From the NCBI RefSeq assembly GCF_009363095.1, contig NZ_CP045295.1, forward strand, positions 3,033,501-3,097,500: a stretch of DNA of 64,000 nucleotides, given 5' to 3'. Position 1 is the stretch's first letter. Each line of letters opens with the position of its first letter. The stretch is from Paenibacillus cellulositrophicus (GTDB lineage Bacteria; Bacillota; Bacilli; Paenibacillales; Paenibacillaceae). A program made the translations under genes and the position numbers. The notes under the pieces are model-generated. The model ran no database searches. It saw only the letters and a program-made list of their open reading frames with translations, and was not told the origin of the DNA. Of the stretch, positions 8,822-17,779 are shown one piece after another.

Positions 8822-9640
8822 TTACATTTTGACCGAACCGACGGTCATGCCTTTAACGTACATCTTTTGCATAAACGGAAACGCGATCAGGATCGGTATG
8901 ACGGTGATCAGCGCTCCGGCCATCAGCTCGTTCCATTTTTTAAATGAGGAGGAATCCAGGTACATCAGCCCCATCGGCAGCGTGAACATCTCCTGCTTGT
9001 CGACGATAATCATCGGCCACAGAATGTTGTTCCAGCTTCCGATAAAGTTCAGGATGGCGATCGTTCCGATCGCGGGCAGAGCCAGCGGCAGATAGACCCG
9101 CCAGTAGATCTTGAAGTTGCCGCAGCCGTCCAGAACGGCGCACTCGTACAGCTCATGCGATATGGTCCGGAAATAGCTCGTAAACAGGAAAATGGCAAAC
9201 GGCGCGGCCCCGTTAATCATCGGCAGGATCATGCCGACGTACGTGTTCTGCAGGCCGAGATTCGTCATGTTGATATACAGCGGAATGAGCGTCGTCACGC
9301 CAGGAACGAGCAGCAGCGCGATGAACGTGTAATACACGAATTTTTTGCCTCTAAATCTGAACTTGGCGAACGAATACGCCATCATCGTATAAATCAGAAC
9401 GACTCCAATAATGACGATGATGCTGACGACCACACTGTTGACGAAAAAGCGGTAAAAGTTCAGCTTGTTCCACACTTCTGCAAACGTGGACCACTCAGGC
9501 GCCCCTTTGGGGAGGGGTGACTGCGGATTGGCCAGTGCATCCTGGGATGTTTTCAAAGAGGTGCCGATCATCCACAAGAAAGGATACACGCAGGTCAGCC
9601 CGTATAAAACCAGAATGATGTGTTTGATAGTCTTGACCAT
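8822..9640 (-). CDS. Carbohydrate ABC transporter permease, MalG/UgpE type
   Basis: 272 aa from the ATG at 9640, chosen because AGGAGG (9648-9653) is 7 nt upstream; a longer in-frame start at 9694 lacks support. Several hydrophobic segments begin with HIILVLYGLTCVYPFLWMIGTS. The cytoplasmic EAA loop reads ECAVLDGCGNFKIYWRVYLPL, and the protein ends with the MKMYVKGMTVGSVKM-like tail common to MalG-type CUT1 permeases. It forms the import channel with the permease at 9654-10547 and receives sugar from the lipoprotein at 10636-12021. No ATPase gene is nearby. Confidence 0.93.
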   Translation of the reverse strand: MVKTIKHIILVLYGLTCVYPFLWMIGTSLKTSQDALANPQSPLPKGAPEWSTFAEVWNKLNFYRFFVNSVVVSIIVIIGVVLIYTMMAYSFAKFRFRGKKFVYYTFIALLLVPGVTTLIPLYINMTNLGLQNTYVGMILPMINGAAPFAIFLFTSYFRTISHELYECAVLDGCGNFKIYWRVYLPLALPAIGTIAILNFIGSWNNILWPMIIVDKQEMFTLPMGLMYLDSSSFKKWNELMAGALITVIPILIAFPFMQKMYVKGMTVGSVKM

Positions 9641-9653
9641 CTCGGGTCCTCCT

Positions 9654-10547
9654 CTAAATGTCGACTTTGAACGACCGGATACTGAACATGGCAATGGCTC
9701 CGGTAATCAGGAAGGATATCCATCCGATCGCACTGGCCAGTCCGTAATCGTTATTCAGGAACGCCGTCCGGTACACGAGCGTCCCGATAACCTCCGAGCT
9801 GCCCGAGGGTCCGCCGCCAGTCATGATGAACACGTTCTCGAACGCCTGGAACGCGCCGTTGACCATCTGGATGACCGCGATCAGCGTAATCGGCTTCAGA
9901 AGCGGCCATGTGATTTTGGTGATCATCGTCAGCTTGCTGGCTCCGTCAACGTTCGCAGCCTCATACAAGGTAGGATCGATCGAGGTTAATCCGGCATAAT
10001 ACAGAATCAGCGTGCCCGGAAGGCCGCCCCATATCGAGGTAATAATAATGCCGATCAGCGACGTGGACGAGCTCCCCAGCATTCCCCCGGGTACGGTCAG
10101 AAAGTCGAGTCCGATCGCATGAAACAGGGAGTTAAAAGCGCCGGTAGGCTCAAACAGTCCTTTCCATACATAAAAAATCGCCACGCCCGATGCGATCATC
10201 GGCAGGAAGTACACCGTGCGGTACAGCGACGCCATCTTCGTATTCTGCAGGACGAACGCCAGCACGATCGCGATGGGGATGACGATAACGACCTGGGCTG
10301 CACCGATCAGGACGTTATGCAGCAGTGAGTTGTAAAAGTTCTGAGTGACGATCGGGTCATCCCCGAGCAGAAACTGCTTGAAGTTAGCAAGGCCTTCAAA
10401 GCGGGCCGTCGAAAAGTCGATCCCCGACCAGTTGTAAAAACTGAGCAGAATCGAGAAGCCGACCGAATAGACGCCAACGGCGAGAAACAGGAGAACACCC
10501 GGCAGCAAAAACAGATACGGTACCCATTTATTTCTAGTTGTTATCAT
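9654..10547 (-). CDS. Carbohydrate ABC transporter permease, MalF/UgpA type
   Basis: 297 aa with about six membrane segments, starting with YLFLLPGVLLFLAVGVYSVG. The EAA motif is EAANVDGASKLTMITKITWPLL. The gene starts at an ATG preceded by AAAGGTGATGG. Its stop overlaps the Shine-Dalgarno of the next permease, so the two are translationally linked. It pairs with the MalG-type subunit to import the oligosaccharide handled by the GH38 operon. Confidence 0.93.
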   Translation of the reverse strand: MITTRNKWVPYLFLLPGVLLFLAVGVYSVGFSILLSFYNWSGIDFSTARFEGLANFKQFLLGDDPIVTQNFYNSLLHNVLIGAAQVVIVIPIAIVLAFVLQNTKMASLYRTVYFLPMIASGVAIFYVWKGLFEPTGAFNSLFHAIGLDFLTVPGGMLGSSSTSLIGIIITSIWGGLPGTLILYYAGLTSIDPTLYEAANVDGASKLTMITKITWPLLKPITLIAVIQMVNGAFQAFENVFIMTGGGPSGSSEVIGTLVYRTAFLNNDYGLASAIGWISFLITGAIAMFSIRSFKVDI

Positions 10548-10635
10548 CTTCCATCACCTTTGGATTTGGATTAAGCAAGCGGCGGAAAGGCGCTTGTCCC
10601 TGCCGCCGTTTGCATCATATAGCCAGAGCCGGTTA

Positions 10636-12021
10636 TCAGTTGCCGCTGGCCTGCAGGCTCTTCATCGTATCGTCGAATTTTTTCGCAGCCTGCTCGGCCG
10701 TCATTTTCTTTTCGATCATGGATTGGATGGACTGGGCATACACTTCCCACTCCTTGTTCTTGCCCCGGTAAGCGTTGATAGCCGGCTGCGCTTCCGAATA
10801 TGGTCCGGGCTCGGTGGCGAACGAGTCAACGATCGCCTTCAGGTTCGGATCGAGATCTTTGGCACGGTCGCCCAAATTCAGAGCCGGAACCGTATAGGCC
10901 GCATTCGCGAACGCAACGGCCGCATCCGGATCCGTGGTCATATACTTGATAAAATCAAGCGCGGCATCCTTGTTCTTCGAATCTTTGTTTACGGACAGCA
11001 TCGTCAGCGTAAACGGATCTGTCGTCCAGGAAGTGATTTTCGAGCCGTCAATCGGCGGTACAGGGAACGTGACGATATCCTCCGGTTTCATGCCCATCGC
11101 GAGCAGCGTGGACATCGTGAACGAACCGCCAAGGTCAAATGCGGCTTTCCCCGCGGCGAACGCCTGGTCCGCGCCGTCGATATCCGTCGACAAAATGCCC
11201 GGCATCAGCAAGTCTTTGTCAGCGAGCGTCTGTACCGCCTGAACAACCGGCAGATGCTCCGGATCGCTCATTTTCGCTTTTCGTTCCAGCAGGTCAATAT
11301 ACGATTGAGGCCCGCCATACATGATCGCCAGCGCGGATCCGGCCCAGTTCTCCCACAGGTCGGACGTTTTGGCGCCAAAGACAAGTCCCGGTGTTCCCGT
11401 CTTGCTCTTGATCGTTTCCATCATCGTGACGAACTCTTCCCACGTTTTCGGAGCTTCGGCGGTAAGCCCCGCCTTCTCGATCAGCTGCTTGTTGCCGTAA
11501 AAGGTAAAGAATCCGCCGATATCGAGCGGTAGTCCGTAGAACTGCCCCGCCTTCAGCGACTTTTGTACCGTCGTGGCGTTTTTGTCCTTCTGCCAGGAAT
11601 CGACTTGGCTCTGGGTCACCTTGATCGGATCCATGGCCGTACCATAATACTTGCTCAGCACATCGTCGCCGACTTCGCCCGACAGCTCAAGCACGGAGCC
11701 TTCGATGGAGTCGCCCGCTGTCGCCCACCAGTTGACGACGTCGGGGAGATTTTTCGAGTTGGCCGCCGCCTGAAACTTTTGTCTGTAAGTATCGTCAGGC
11801 GTAAAGGTCTCGACATCTACTTTCACTCCGGTCTTCTCCTCGTACAGCTTGGCTGCCGCTTCGATTCCCGGCGTGTAAGCGACCTTCCAGGTCCACATGG
11901 TCAAATGCTTGCTGCCTTCCGCGCTGCTGCCGCCCTCCTGCTTCTGTCCGCCTGAGCAAGCGCTTACAAACAAGCAGAGAACGGACAGCATCGTTACCAT
12001 CAAGGTTGCTTTTCTTTTCAT
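10636..12021 (-). CDS. Extracellular solute-binding lipoprotein of a CUT1 sugar ABC importer
   Basis: 461 aa. The N-terminus is a lipoprotein signal with lipobox FVSAC and lipidated Cys at about residue 22. The mature protein has the family-1 binding-protein fold (VDVETFTPDDTYRQKFQAA; GLPLDIGG; KNKDAALDFIKYMTTDP). It captures oligosaccharide outside the membrane and hands it to the adjacent permeases. It is the first gene of the leftward operon, divergent from the regulator at 12455. RBS AAAGGTGG precedes the ATG. An 88-nt gap before the permeases is commonly used to keep binding-protein expression higher. The ligand is unknown. Confidence 0.93.
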   Translation of the reverse strand: MKRKATLMVTMLSVLCLFVSACSGGQKQEGGSSAEGSKHLTMWTWKVAYTPGIEAAAKLYEEKTGVKVDVETFTPDDTYRQKFQAAANSKNLPDVVNWWATAGDSIEGSVLELSGEVGDDVLSKYYGTAMDPIKVTQSQVDSWQKDKNATTVQKSLKAGQFYGLPLDIGGFFTFYGNKQLIEKAGLTAEAPKTWEEFVTMMETIKSKTGTPGLVFGAKTSDLWENWAGSALAIMYGGPQSYIDLLERKAKMSDPEHLPVVQAVQTLADKDLLMPGILSTDIDGADQAFAAGKAAFDLGGSFTMSTLLAMGMKPEDIVTFPVPPIDGSKITSWTTDPFTLTMLSVNKDSKNKDAALDFIKYMTTDPDAAVAFANAAYTVPALNLGDRAKDLDPNLKAIVDSFATEPGPYSEAQPAINAYRGKNKEWEVYAQSIQSMIEKKMTAEQAAKKFDDTMKSLQASGN

Positions 12022-12454
12022 GGGATAACCACCTTTTCGCTTAATCGGTTAATATGGGTTTTTATTCCTGAAGGATCCTGCGGATTGCAATCCCTTTCAA
12101 TATGGCGGATTTGGATACCACCCCCTTGTTAAAATATGACAAGTACCACCCTTGCCCCGTATCGCTTCCAGCCTTCTTTCCACGATGCCTTCACGATGTT
12201 CGACTCAACTTATGATAACAATATAAACATCTTATTTTTTAATGTAAATGTTTATTTTTTTATTACAACTTACTTAGAGATAAGATCAATATCACGAATA
12301 ACCATTGAAACAACTCGTATTTTTCACTAGATTATTTAGGGAAAGGAACTATAAAAACATACCATTCGATATAATAACTTGTATTTTACACTTGTTCGGG
12401 TTGGATAATTGTAATATATTTTAAACAGACCTATTCTCGAATGGAGCGCCAAAC
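12022..12454. promoter_or_regulatory. Divergent intergenic control region with AT-rich inverted repeat
   Basis: This 433-nt region separates the solute-binding gene (leftward) from the GntR/LacI-type regulator (rightward) and is much more AT-rich than the genes. It holds the inverted repeat ATAAACAT (12223-12230) and ATGTTTAT (12248-12255), spaced 17 nt, and a tandem ACTTGT near 12377-12395 just ahead of the regulator. Either could be the operator of the neighbouring regulator. No clear -35/-10 pair was assigned. Confidence 0.4.
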
Positions 12455-13594
12455 ATGACGAAAAAGTTTACTCCCATGTATAAAAAAATCGAAAATTATA
12501 TCCTGGAGCAGATCCGCAGCGGGAACTGGAAGCCGATGAACCGGATCCCCTCGGAGAATGAGCTCTCGGATCAATTCGGAGTAAGCCGGATTACGGTCAA
12601 GAATGCGCTGTCCGACCTCGTGGACAGAGGCATCGTATACCGCATGCAGGGAAAAGGAACCTTCGTGTCGGAACAAAGAACGGAAGCTCTGTTTCCCCCG
12701 CTGTCGACCGAAGCGGCACTGCCGGCGAGCAAGACCGTCGGCTTTTTGCTGCCCCGCTTGGACAACCGTTTTACCGCCCATTTGCTCAGCGGTATTGAGG
12801 ATTCCTTAGCGGAGCAAGGCTATCATCTGCTCTTTTCCAAAACGAATGACTCCCAGGAGTATGAAATCCAGAAAATACGCGAGATGAAGCAGGCCGGCGT
12901 CGCCGGACTGATCATTTATCCCGTAGAAGGCGAAAATTACAATAACGAAATTCTGTCGCTCACACTGAACCGATTTCCGCTGGTGCTGTTAGACCGGCTG
13001 CTGAAAGGAGTGGAGACCAACTCGGTCAGCTCCAACAACTACGAAGCAGGCCAACAGGCCGTACAGCACTTGTATGATCTGGGGCATCGGCATATCGGAT
13101 TTATCTCCACCAAATCGGAAGGAACCTCGAGTATTGAAGATCGGCTTGCCGGATACGAGCAGGCACTGGAAGACCGCCACATTCTCATCGACCGCAGCCT
13201 GCAGATGACCCGTTTGGGGATGGACAATAGCGACGAAGAGGTCATCGAGATGATCCAGCAGTTTTTGCAGGCCAACCGGCATATGACCGCAGCCCTTTCT
13301 TCGAATTTCAGCCCGCATGTCATCCAGGCAGCCTTGGCTATGGGACTGCGGGTACCCGAGGATCTCTCCGTGGTCTTCTTTGACGACGTCGTATACCCCG
13401 ATTTCAGCATCGTTCCCCCGACGGCTGTGGTGCAGCAGGAACGGGAATTGGGCCGGGAGGCCGGAAAGCTCATTATCGAGCAGATCGAAAACGACTCACC
13501 CGGATACAGGCAGATCAAGCTGCCAACCCGCCTTATTCCGCGCCGTTCGACGTCGGTGCATGCCGGCGCTACCGTTTCCCAAAGAGGCCTGTGA
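12455..13594 (+). CDS. GntR-HTH / LacI-type effector transcriptional regulator (AraR-like)
   Basis: 379 aa. Residues 8-76 are a GntR winged helix (PMNRIPSENELSDQFGVSRITVKNALSDL; GIVYRMQGKGTFVSEQ). From about residue 88 the protein is a periplasmic-binding-like LacI/GalR effector domain (VGFLLPRLDNRFTAHLLSGIED; HIGFISTK; PEDLSVVFFDD). This architecture is that of AraR, a repressor released by a sugar. It is divergent from the GH38/ABC operon and convergent with the GH43 gene, so it probably controls one or both. The sugar is not known. The start is at MTKKFTP, with a weak ATGGAG as RBS. Confidence 0.93.
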   Translation: MTKKFTPMYKKIENYILEQIRSGNWKPMNRIPSENELSDQFGVSRITVKNALSDLVDRGIVYRMQGKGTFVSEQRTEALFPPLSTEAALPASKTVGFLLPRLDNRFTAHLLSGIEDSLAEQGYHLLFSKTNDSQEYEIQKIREMKQAGVAGLIIYPVEGENYNNEILSLTLNRFPLVLLDRLLKGVETNSVSSNNYEAGQQAVQHLYDLGHRHIGFISTKSEGTSSIEDRLAGYEQALEDRHILIDRSLQMTRLGMDNSDEEVIEMIQQFLQANRHMTAALSSNFSPHVIQAALAMGLRVPEDLSVVFFDDVVYPDFSIVPPTAVVQQERELGREAGKLIIEQIENDSPGYRQIKLPTRLIPRRSTSVHAGATVSQRGL

Positions 13595-13611
13595 CGACGC
13601 ATATAAAAAGC

Positions 13612-13641
13612 AAAAAACCGACGTTTTCACGTCGGTTTTTT
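13612..13641. terminator. Bidirectional intrinsic terminator
   Basis: The stem AAAAAACCGACGT / ACGTCGGTTTTTT has a TTTC loop. It lies 18 nt past the regulator stop, and the T/A flanks serve both the regulator and the convergent GH43 gene. Confidence 0.9.
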
Positions 13642-13683
13642 AATAGATAGAGAATCTTACGGCCCTCCCTATCGATTGAAAAA

Positions 13684-15174
13684 TTATAGATATTCGCATG
13701 TGAAATTCGTAAATTGGGCAGCAGCGTCTTTGCCGTATGCGTACAAACCGATAATGACACCCGTAAATCCTCCCGCTACTTCGGAAGAAAGGTATTTCGT
13801 CTGTGCGGTGCCAAGCTGTATTTCCTGGCCGTCCGCTCGCAGAAGGAACCGGTATTGCGTAGGGCTGGCTTGGATCACCAGAGAGGCGCGGCTGCTATTT
13901 TTTAAATCGACAACTTTCTCGATGGACTTGATATCCCCAACATTCAGGCGCTCAATGACCTCATACCCGCTTCCGCCTTGACGTATCGCGAAATCGTAAT
14001 GATGGTTCTCGTCCATATAGAGTGTAATGCCGGCTTCGCCTTGAGTGAGGCTTACGTCGCAGGAAATCACCGCTTCAAAATCCCTTTGGCGGATTCCGAT
14101 GAAAGTGGGAGAATCCGCTTGATCGAGCGTTATCTCGGTTCCTCTCAGCTCCAGCACGCCATGCTCATACGAGTAGTTGCCAAGATCCGGATGGCGCAAA
14201 TAGCACCAGTCCTTGCCCCATTCCATATTTTCAAAAGTATAGCGCTTCTTCTCCTGCTGAACGACTTCATCCGGAATGCGGTCGGTTTCAAAGGACGACA
14301 GCGTCGTGCCATGATGTCCTGCCGTGAACCAGCCGTCCTCGCCGAACGTAACCGGTGTCAAAAATACCTCGCGCCCCAGATGATGATAAGGAATCCACTG
14401 TCCCATCTGCCGGAATCCGAGGTGAAGCAGCCACCAGTTTCCTTTCTCGTCTTGAACGAGATCGCCGTGGCCCACCGCCTGCACTTCATAGCCGCCCATA
14501 TTCCGGTTGGTTAATACAGGGTTATGGGAATACGGTTCAAACGGTCCGGAAGGGGAATCTCCCCGCGCGTAGGTCACCATATGGCCAAACTCGGTGCCCC
14601 CTTCTGCGGCTACTAAATAATAGCGTCCGTCGATTTTGTATAAATGCGGGGCTTCGAGATAGCGTCCTCCCGTCCCCTGCCAGATGCAGCGGCTTGGCGT
14701 CAGCTTCCGTCCGGTTTTGATGTCAATTTCACACTGCACGATGCCGCCGTTGCCTTCATCGTCCACACCGTTGCTCATAAAATAAGCTTTGCCGTCTTCA
14801 AAATATAAATCCGGATCGATCCCGCCCTGATCCACACCGATCGGGTCCGACCATTCTCCGTAGATGTCGTCCGTCCATACATAGAAGTTTTGGTGCGTCG
14901 TATCGTTGGTCGTGGTCATGTAGAACCGTCCGCCGTTATACCGCAGGGTAGGAGCAAATACACCGCCCGAGCTGTTGACCTTATCCAGCTGAATTTGGCT
15001 CTTGCGCGTCAGACAATGGCCGATCTGGGTCCAGTTGATCAAATCCTTGCTTTCAAAAAGAGGGACGCCGGGAAAATACTGCATCGAACTGCAAACGAGA
15101 TAATAAGTATCGTTCACCTTGCAAACGCTGGGATCGGGATAAAACCCTTTGATGACTGGGTTATCGTATTTCAT
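13684..15174 (-). CDS. Glycoside hydrolase family 43 (beta-xylosidase / alpha-L-arabinofuranosidase type)
   Basis: 496 aa from the ATG at 15174, which has AGAGGTG 6 nt upstream; an in-frame ATG at 15201 has none. The five-bladed propeller occupies about residues 1-300, with the catalytic base Asp in FYPDPSV, the pKa-modulating Asp in GGIDPDLYF and the general acid Glu in EAPHLYKI. A C-terminal beta-sandwich follows (FTGVIIGLYAYG). There is no signal peptide, so it acts on imported oligosaccharides. GH43 enzymes invert and remove xylose, arabinose or galactose units; the specificity here is undefined. It is monocistronic, converging on the GntR/LacI regulator gene. Confidence 0.92.
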   Translation of the reverse strand: MKYDNPVIKGFYPDPSVCKVNDTYYLVCSSMQYFPGVPLFESKDLINWTQIGHCLTRKSQIQLDKVNSSGGVFAPTLRYNGGRFYMTTTNDTTHQNFYVWTDDIYGEWSDPIGVDQGGIDPDLYFEDGKAYFMSNGVDDEGNGGIVQCEIDIKTGRKLTPSRCIWQGTGGRYLEAPHLYKIDGRYYLVAAEGGTEFGHMVTYARGDSPSGPFEPYSHNPVLTNRNMGGYEVQAVGHGDLVQDEKGNWWLLHLGFRQMGQWIPYHHLGREVFLTPVTFGEDGWFTAGHHGTTLSSFETDRIPDEVVQQEKKRYTFENMEWGKDWCYLRHPDLGNYSYEHGVLELRGTEITLDQADSPTFIGIRQRDFEAVISCDVSLTQGEAGITLYMDENHHYDFAIRQGGSGYEVIERLNVGDIKSIEKVVDLKNSSRASLVIQASPTQYRFLLRADGQEIQLGTAQTKYLSSEVAGGFTGVIIGLYAYGKDAAAQFTNFTCEYL

Positions 15175-15347
15175 GGGTTCACCTCTGTATGAGATCTGCA
15201 TAGATGGTTTGAATTTTACCTTACCGCGGATAACAAAAATACCCGAAAAATCAGCAGAAAAATCATGTCAAATTAAAACTTTATGATCATCCTGTTACTT
15301 GTTCAGAGCATCCATTGGATATAATCGCTAAAAAAGGAGGTATGTAG

Positions 15348-16256
15348 ATGCCGCGTTTATCTATACTTGCTCTGACCATGACTCTCCTTTCCGGAATTAT
15401 TGGCTGCTCCCAGGGGACGGATCATCCCGGAACTCATCCCCAAGTGGCTGCTGTACACGAAACCGAAGGCAAGCTAAGTGAACAAGATCAGCCTGATTCA
15501 AATGCGTTAGAGAATGCCAATTCGGGCACTCTGGATGATGCCACAGCAGAAACAAGTACGACAAAAGACAATCGCAGCAGTGAACCAACAGCTCGAGCAA
15601 CTGAGGATTTCCCCGAACCAGCCCAAGTGCCGGAGAATGCCGAACGGATTTACGCCCATACCACAGGCTCTGAAGGTTGGTTTATCTATTCCGCCCTTCA
15701 AGGCGGCCAAGCCAGCTTATTGACCTTTTACAGTCCGGATCGGGGAGCAAACTGGAAATCGTCCGCATGGAAGCTGGACCCCGACCTCAATCAAAAAATG
15801 ACCGAACATCATATTTTTGTGGCGATGGCTGAGACAGGCGGGAAGAATCAGATCTGGGTCTTGCTTACTTCCGATCCTGGCGCGGGGTTAATGACGAAGA
15901 AATTGTACCTTTCAGACAACGAATTACAATCCTTTTCACTGGTTTCCGACGTGTCCGATAAGATTGATGGTTATGTATCCGGCGTTACTTTTGCTGATGC
16001 CCAGCATGGCTGGATTGCCGCAAGCTATCACGGCAGCGTATCCGTCCCTCTATACAGAACGACAGATGGGGGCATTAGCTGGGTCCTGCAACACATCGAC
16101 ATCCCTGAAGGGTTTAAATACGGAAACGTGTCCCCACCTCAATTCGATGCTACCGACAGCAAGACTGGGAGCCTGGCCATAGAATTCGTAAGTGATACAG
16201 AGAACCGGACATTCACCTATACAACAAAGGATGCCGGAGAACATTGGGCGAAATAA
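15348..16256 (+). CDS. Lipoprotein with sialidase-like Asp-box repeats
   Basis: 302 aa. The signal peptide ends in the lipobox SGIIGC (Cys about residue 20), followed by a low-complexity acidic/Thr-rich linker to about residue 90. The rest carries at least three Asp-box (BNR) turns: YSPDRGANWKSS, RTTDGGISWVLQ and TTKDAGEHWAK. These mark a beta-propeller as in Ycf48-like or sialidase-fold proteins, but no sialidase active site is visible, so enzymatic activity should not be assumed. AAAGGAGG precedes the ATG. The gene is followed by the methyltransferase/VanRS-like cluster but separated from it by a region with its own promoter-like repeats. The function is unknown; it is cell-surface exposed. 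Confidence 0.85.
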   Translation: MPRLSILALTMTLLSGIIGCSQGTDHPGTHPQVAAVHETEGKLSEQDQPDSNALENANSGTLDDATAETSTTKDNRSSEPTARATEDFPEPAQVPENAERIYAHTTGSEGWFIYSALQGGQASLLTFYSPDRGANWKSSAWKLDPDLNQKMTEHHIFVAMAETGGKNQIWVLLTSDPGAGLMTKKLYLSDNELQSFSLVSDVSDKIDGYVSGVTFADAQHGWIAASYHGSVSVPLYRTTDGGISWVLQHIDIPEGFKYGNVSPPQFDATDSKTGSLAIEFVSDTENRTFTYTTKDAGEHWAK

Positions 16257-16271
16257 CGCCTCTTTGCAATC

Positions 16272-16326
16272 TTCAGATTTTCTTTAGATTTCCCCCCATA
16301 AAGTCCTCAGATTTTTTCGTTATGAT
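16272..16326 (+). promoter_or_regulatory. VanR/OmpR-type direct repeats and -10 element
   Basis: Two adjacent 11-nt repeats, TTCAGATTTTC (16272-16282) and TTTAGATTTCC (16283-16293), are followed by a third TCAGATTTTTT from 16307 and a -10-like TATGAT (16321-16326). No good -35 is present. Tandem 11-nt repeats ahead of an activator-dependent promoter are typical of OmpR-family binding sites. The likely ligand is the response regulator encoded at 17099, making the operon self-regulated. Confidence 0.5.
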
Positions 16327-16410
16327 GGTTCATGCCAACAACAAGCGATACAGCTTGATGAATCATAACTTTTCATAACTGTCCGATCACTTTATTGGGG
16401 GGGACCCCGC

Positions 16411-16974
16411 TTGAACATCAATGAACATCTGCTATTTTTACAGGGATTTTTTAAAGAGCCCAAACGGGTAGGGAGCGTCATCCCGAGTTCCCGCTTCCTT
16501 GCCGCTAAAATGGTTCAGTCCGTACCCTGGAACGAGGTAAAGGCTGTTGCGGAACTCGGATCAGGTACAGGCGCGATCACACGTTTCATAAAGCCGCAGT
16601 TACATGAATCTAAAGTGTTATTGTTCGAAAGAGATAAAAAGATGAGAAATAACTTAAGGATCGAGTACCCGGATTTCCCGTGTTACTCCAATGCCTGCCA
16701 GCTCGTTAAAACCATCCATCAAGAAGGCATCGGCCAGCTTGACTGTATTATCAGCGGATTACCCTTTTTTAATTTCACGAGTGAAATGCGCGAAACCTTA
16801 CTTCATCAAATGGTTGAGGCGCTAAAACCAGGAGGCGTTTTTGTCGCTTTCCAGTACTCCCTGCAAATGAAAAAGCAGTTTGCCAAGGCGTTCACCATTG
16901 AAAACATCGAGTTTGTCCCCCTCAACTTCCCTCCGGCTTTTGTTTACACCTGCCGCAAAAAGGAGATGCTGTAA
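16411..16974 (+). CDS. Class I SAM-dependent methyltransferase (phospholipid N-methyltransferase-like)
   Basis: 187 aa with a TTG start at 16411 preceded by a G-rich RBS (16397-16404). After an amphipathic opening (LLFLQGFFKEPKRVGSVIPS) comes the SAM-binding motif I, AELGSGTGAITRFI, then the acidic strand LLFERD and the motif SGLPFF in place of the NPPF/Y box. The N-terminal phrase FxKxPxxVGSIxPSS is shared with PmtA-like phospholipid methyltransferases and rRNA dimethylase relatives. It is likely to modify a lipid or other small substrate at the membrane; the substrate is inferred only. It is the first gene of an operon with the VanR/VanS-like pair. Confidence 0.8.
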   Translation: MNINEHLLFLQGFFKEPKRVGSVIPSSRFLAAKMVQSVPWNEVKAVAELGSGTGAITRFIKPQLHESKVLLFERDKKMRNNLRIEYPDFPCYSNACQLVKTIHQEGIGQLDCIISGLPFFNFTSEMRETLLHQMVEALKPGGVFVAFQYSLQMKKQFAKAFTIENIEFVPLNFPPAFVYTCRKKEML

Positions 16975-17098
16975 AACATCTTGGCGCCGGATCTGCTTGG
17001 AAATTGGTTTCGGCCTGACGGTTATGTAGAATAAATATGGGCCGCAAATGTTGAACGGCTATAATACCCGTAATCCGAAAATAAAGGAGCAGCATACC

Positions 17099-17779
17099 AT
17101 GAACACCGTGCTTGTCGTAGACGACGATCCGGAAATTCGAGACGTCATCCACGTTTATTTACGCAATGAAGGATACCATGTTCTGGAGGCGGCAGATGGT
17201 CTGGAAGCGCTGAGTATCATCCACACAACCCCAGTTCATCTGGTCATCCTGGATGTGATGATGCCGCGAATGGATGGGATTAAAGCTTGCATGAAAATCA
17301 GGGAAATATCCAGCACCCCCATCATCATGCTGTCGGCCAAAGAAGAAGATATCGATAAAATTACGGGACTGACGACCGGAGCGGATGATTACATGGTCAA
17401 ACCCTTTAATCCGCTGGAACTGCTTGCCCGGGTCAAAGCTCAACTGCGGCGGCAATCCTTAATCGGAAAAGAGGAGTTTCAATCTCTAATCATCCTTAAA
17501 GACCTTGTCATAGATAAGGCCAAGCATGCCGTTACCTTAAAAGGGAACCACATTTCGCTGACACCTTTGGAGTTTTCCATTCTGGAGCTGCTCGCGACTC
17601 ATCCTGGGCAGGTATTCAGCTCCGAGAAGATCTACGAAAGCGTCTGGAAAGAGCCGTACGGCTATTCGGACAATACCGTGATGGTTCATATTCGCAATTT
17701 ACGGGAAAAAATAGAGGATCGCCCAAGAGAGCCAAAATACATTAAAACCGTTTGGGGAGTTGGCTATAAAATTGAATGA
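17099..17779 (+). CDS. Response regulator, OmpR/VanR family
   Basis: 226 aa from the ATG at 17099 (AGGAG at 17085-17089). The receiver domain shows the acidic pocket VVDDDPE, phosphoacceptor D52 in LDVMMPRMDG and K101 in YMVKPFN. The C-terminal winged helix (about 130-226) has SLTPLEFSILELLATHPGQVFSSEKIYE and ends HIRNLREKIEDRPREPKYIKT, typical of the OmpR class. The stop overlaps the kinase start by 20 nt. It probably binds the direct repeats upstream of the methyltransferase. Confidence 0.95.
   Translation: MNTVLVVDDDPEIRDVIHVYLRNEGYHVLEAADGLEALSIIHTTPVHLVILDVMMPRMDGIKACMKIREISSTPIIMLSAKEEDIDKITGLTTGADDYMVKPFNPLELLARVKAQLRRQSLIGKEEFQSLIILKDLVIDKAKHAVTLKGNHISLTPLEFSILELLATHPGQVFSSEKIYESVWKEPYGYSDNTVMVHIRNLREKIEDRPREPKYIKTVWGVGYKIE

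Noticed and set aside
9638..9694. Upstream in-frame start for the MalG-type permease (extra 18 residues)
   Set aside because: AGGAGG is seven nt before the internal ATG at 9640, while the upstream codons lie within the preceding permease gene and lack an RBS.
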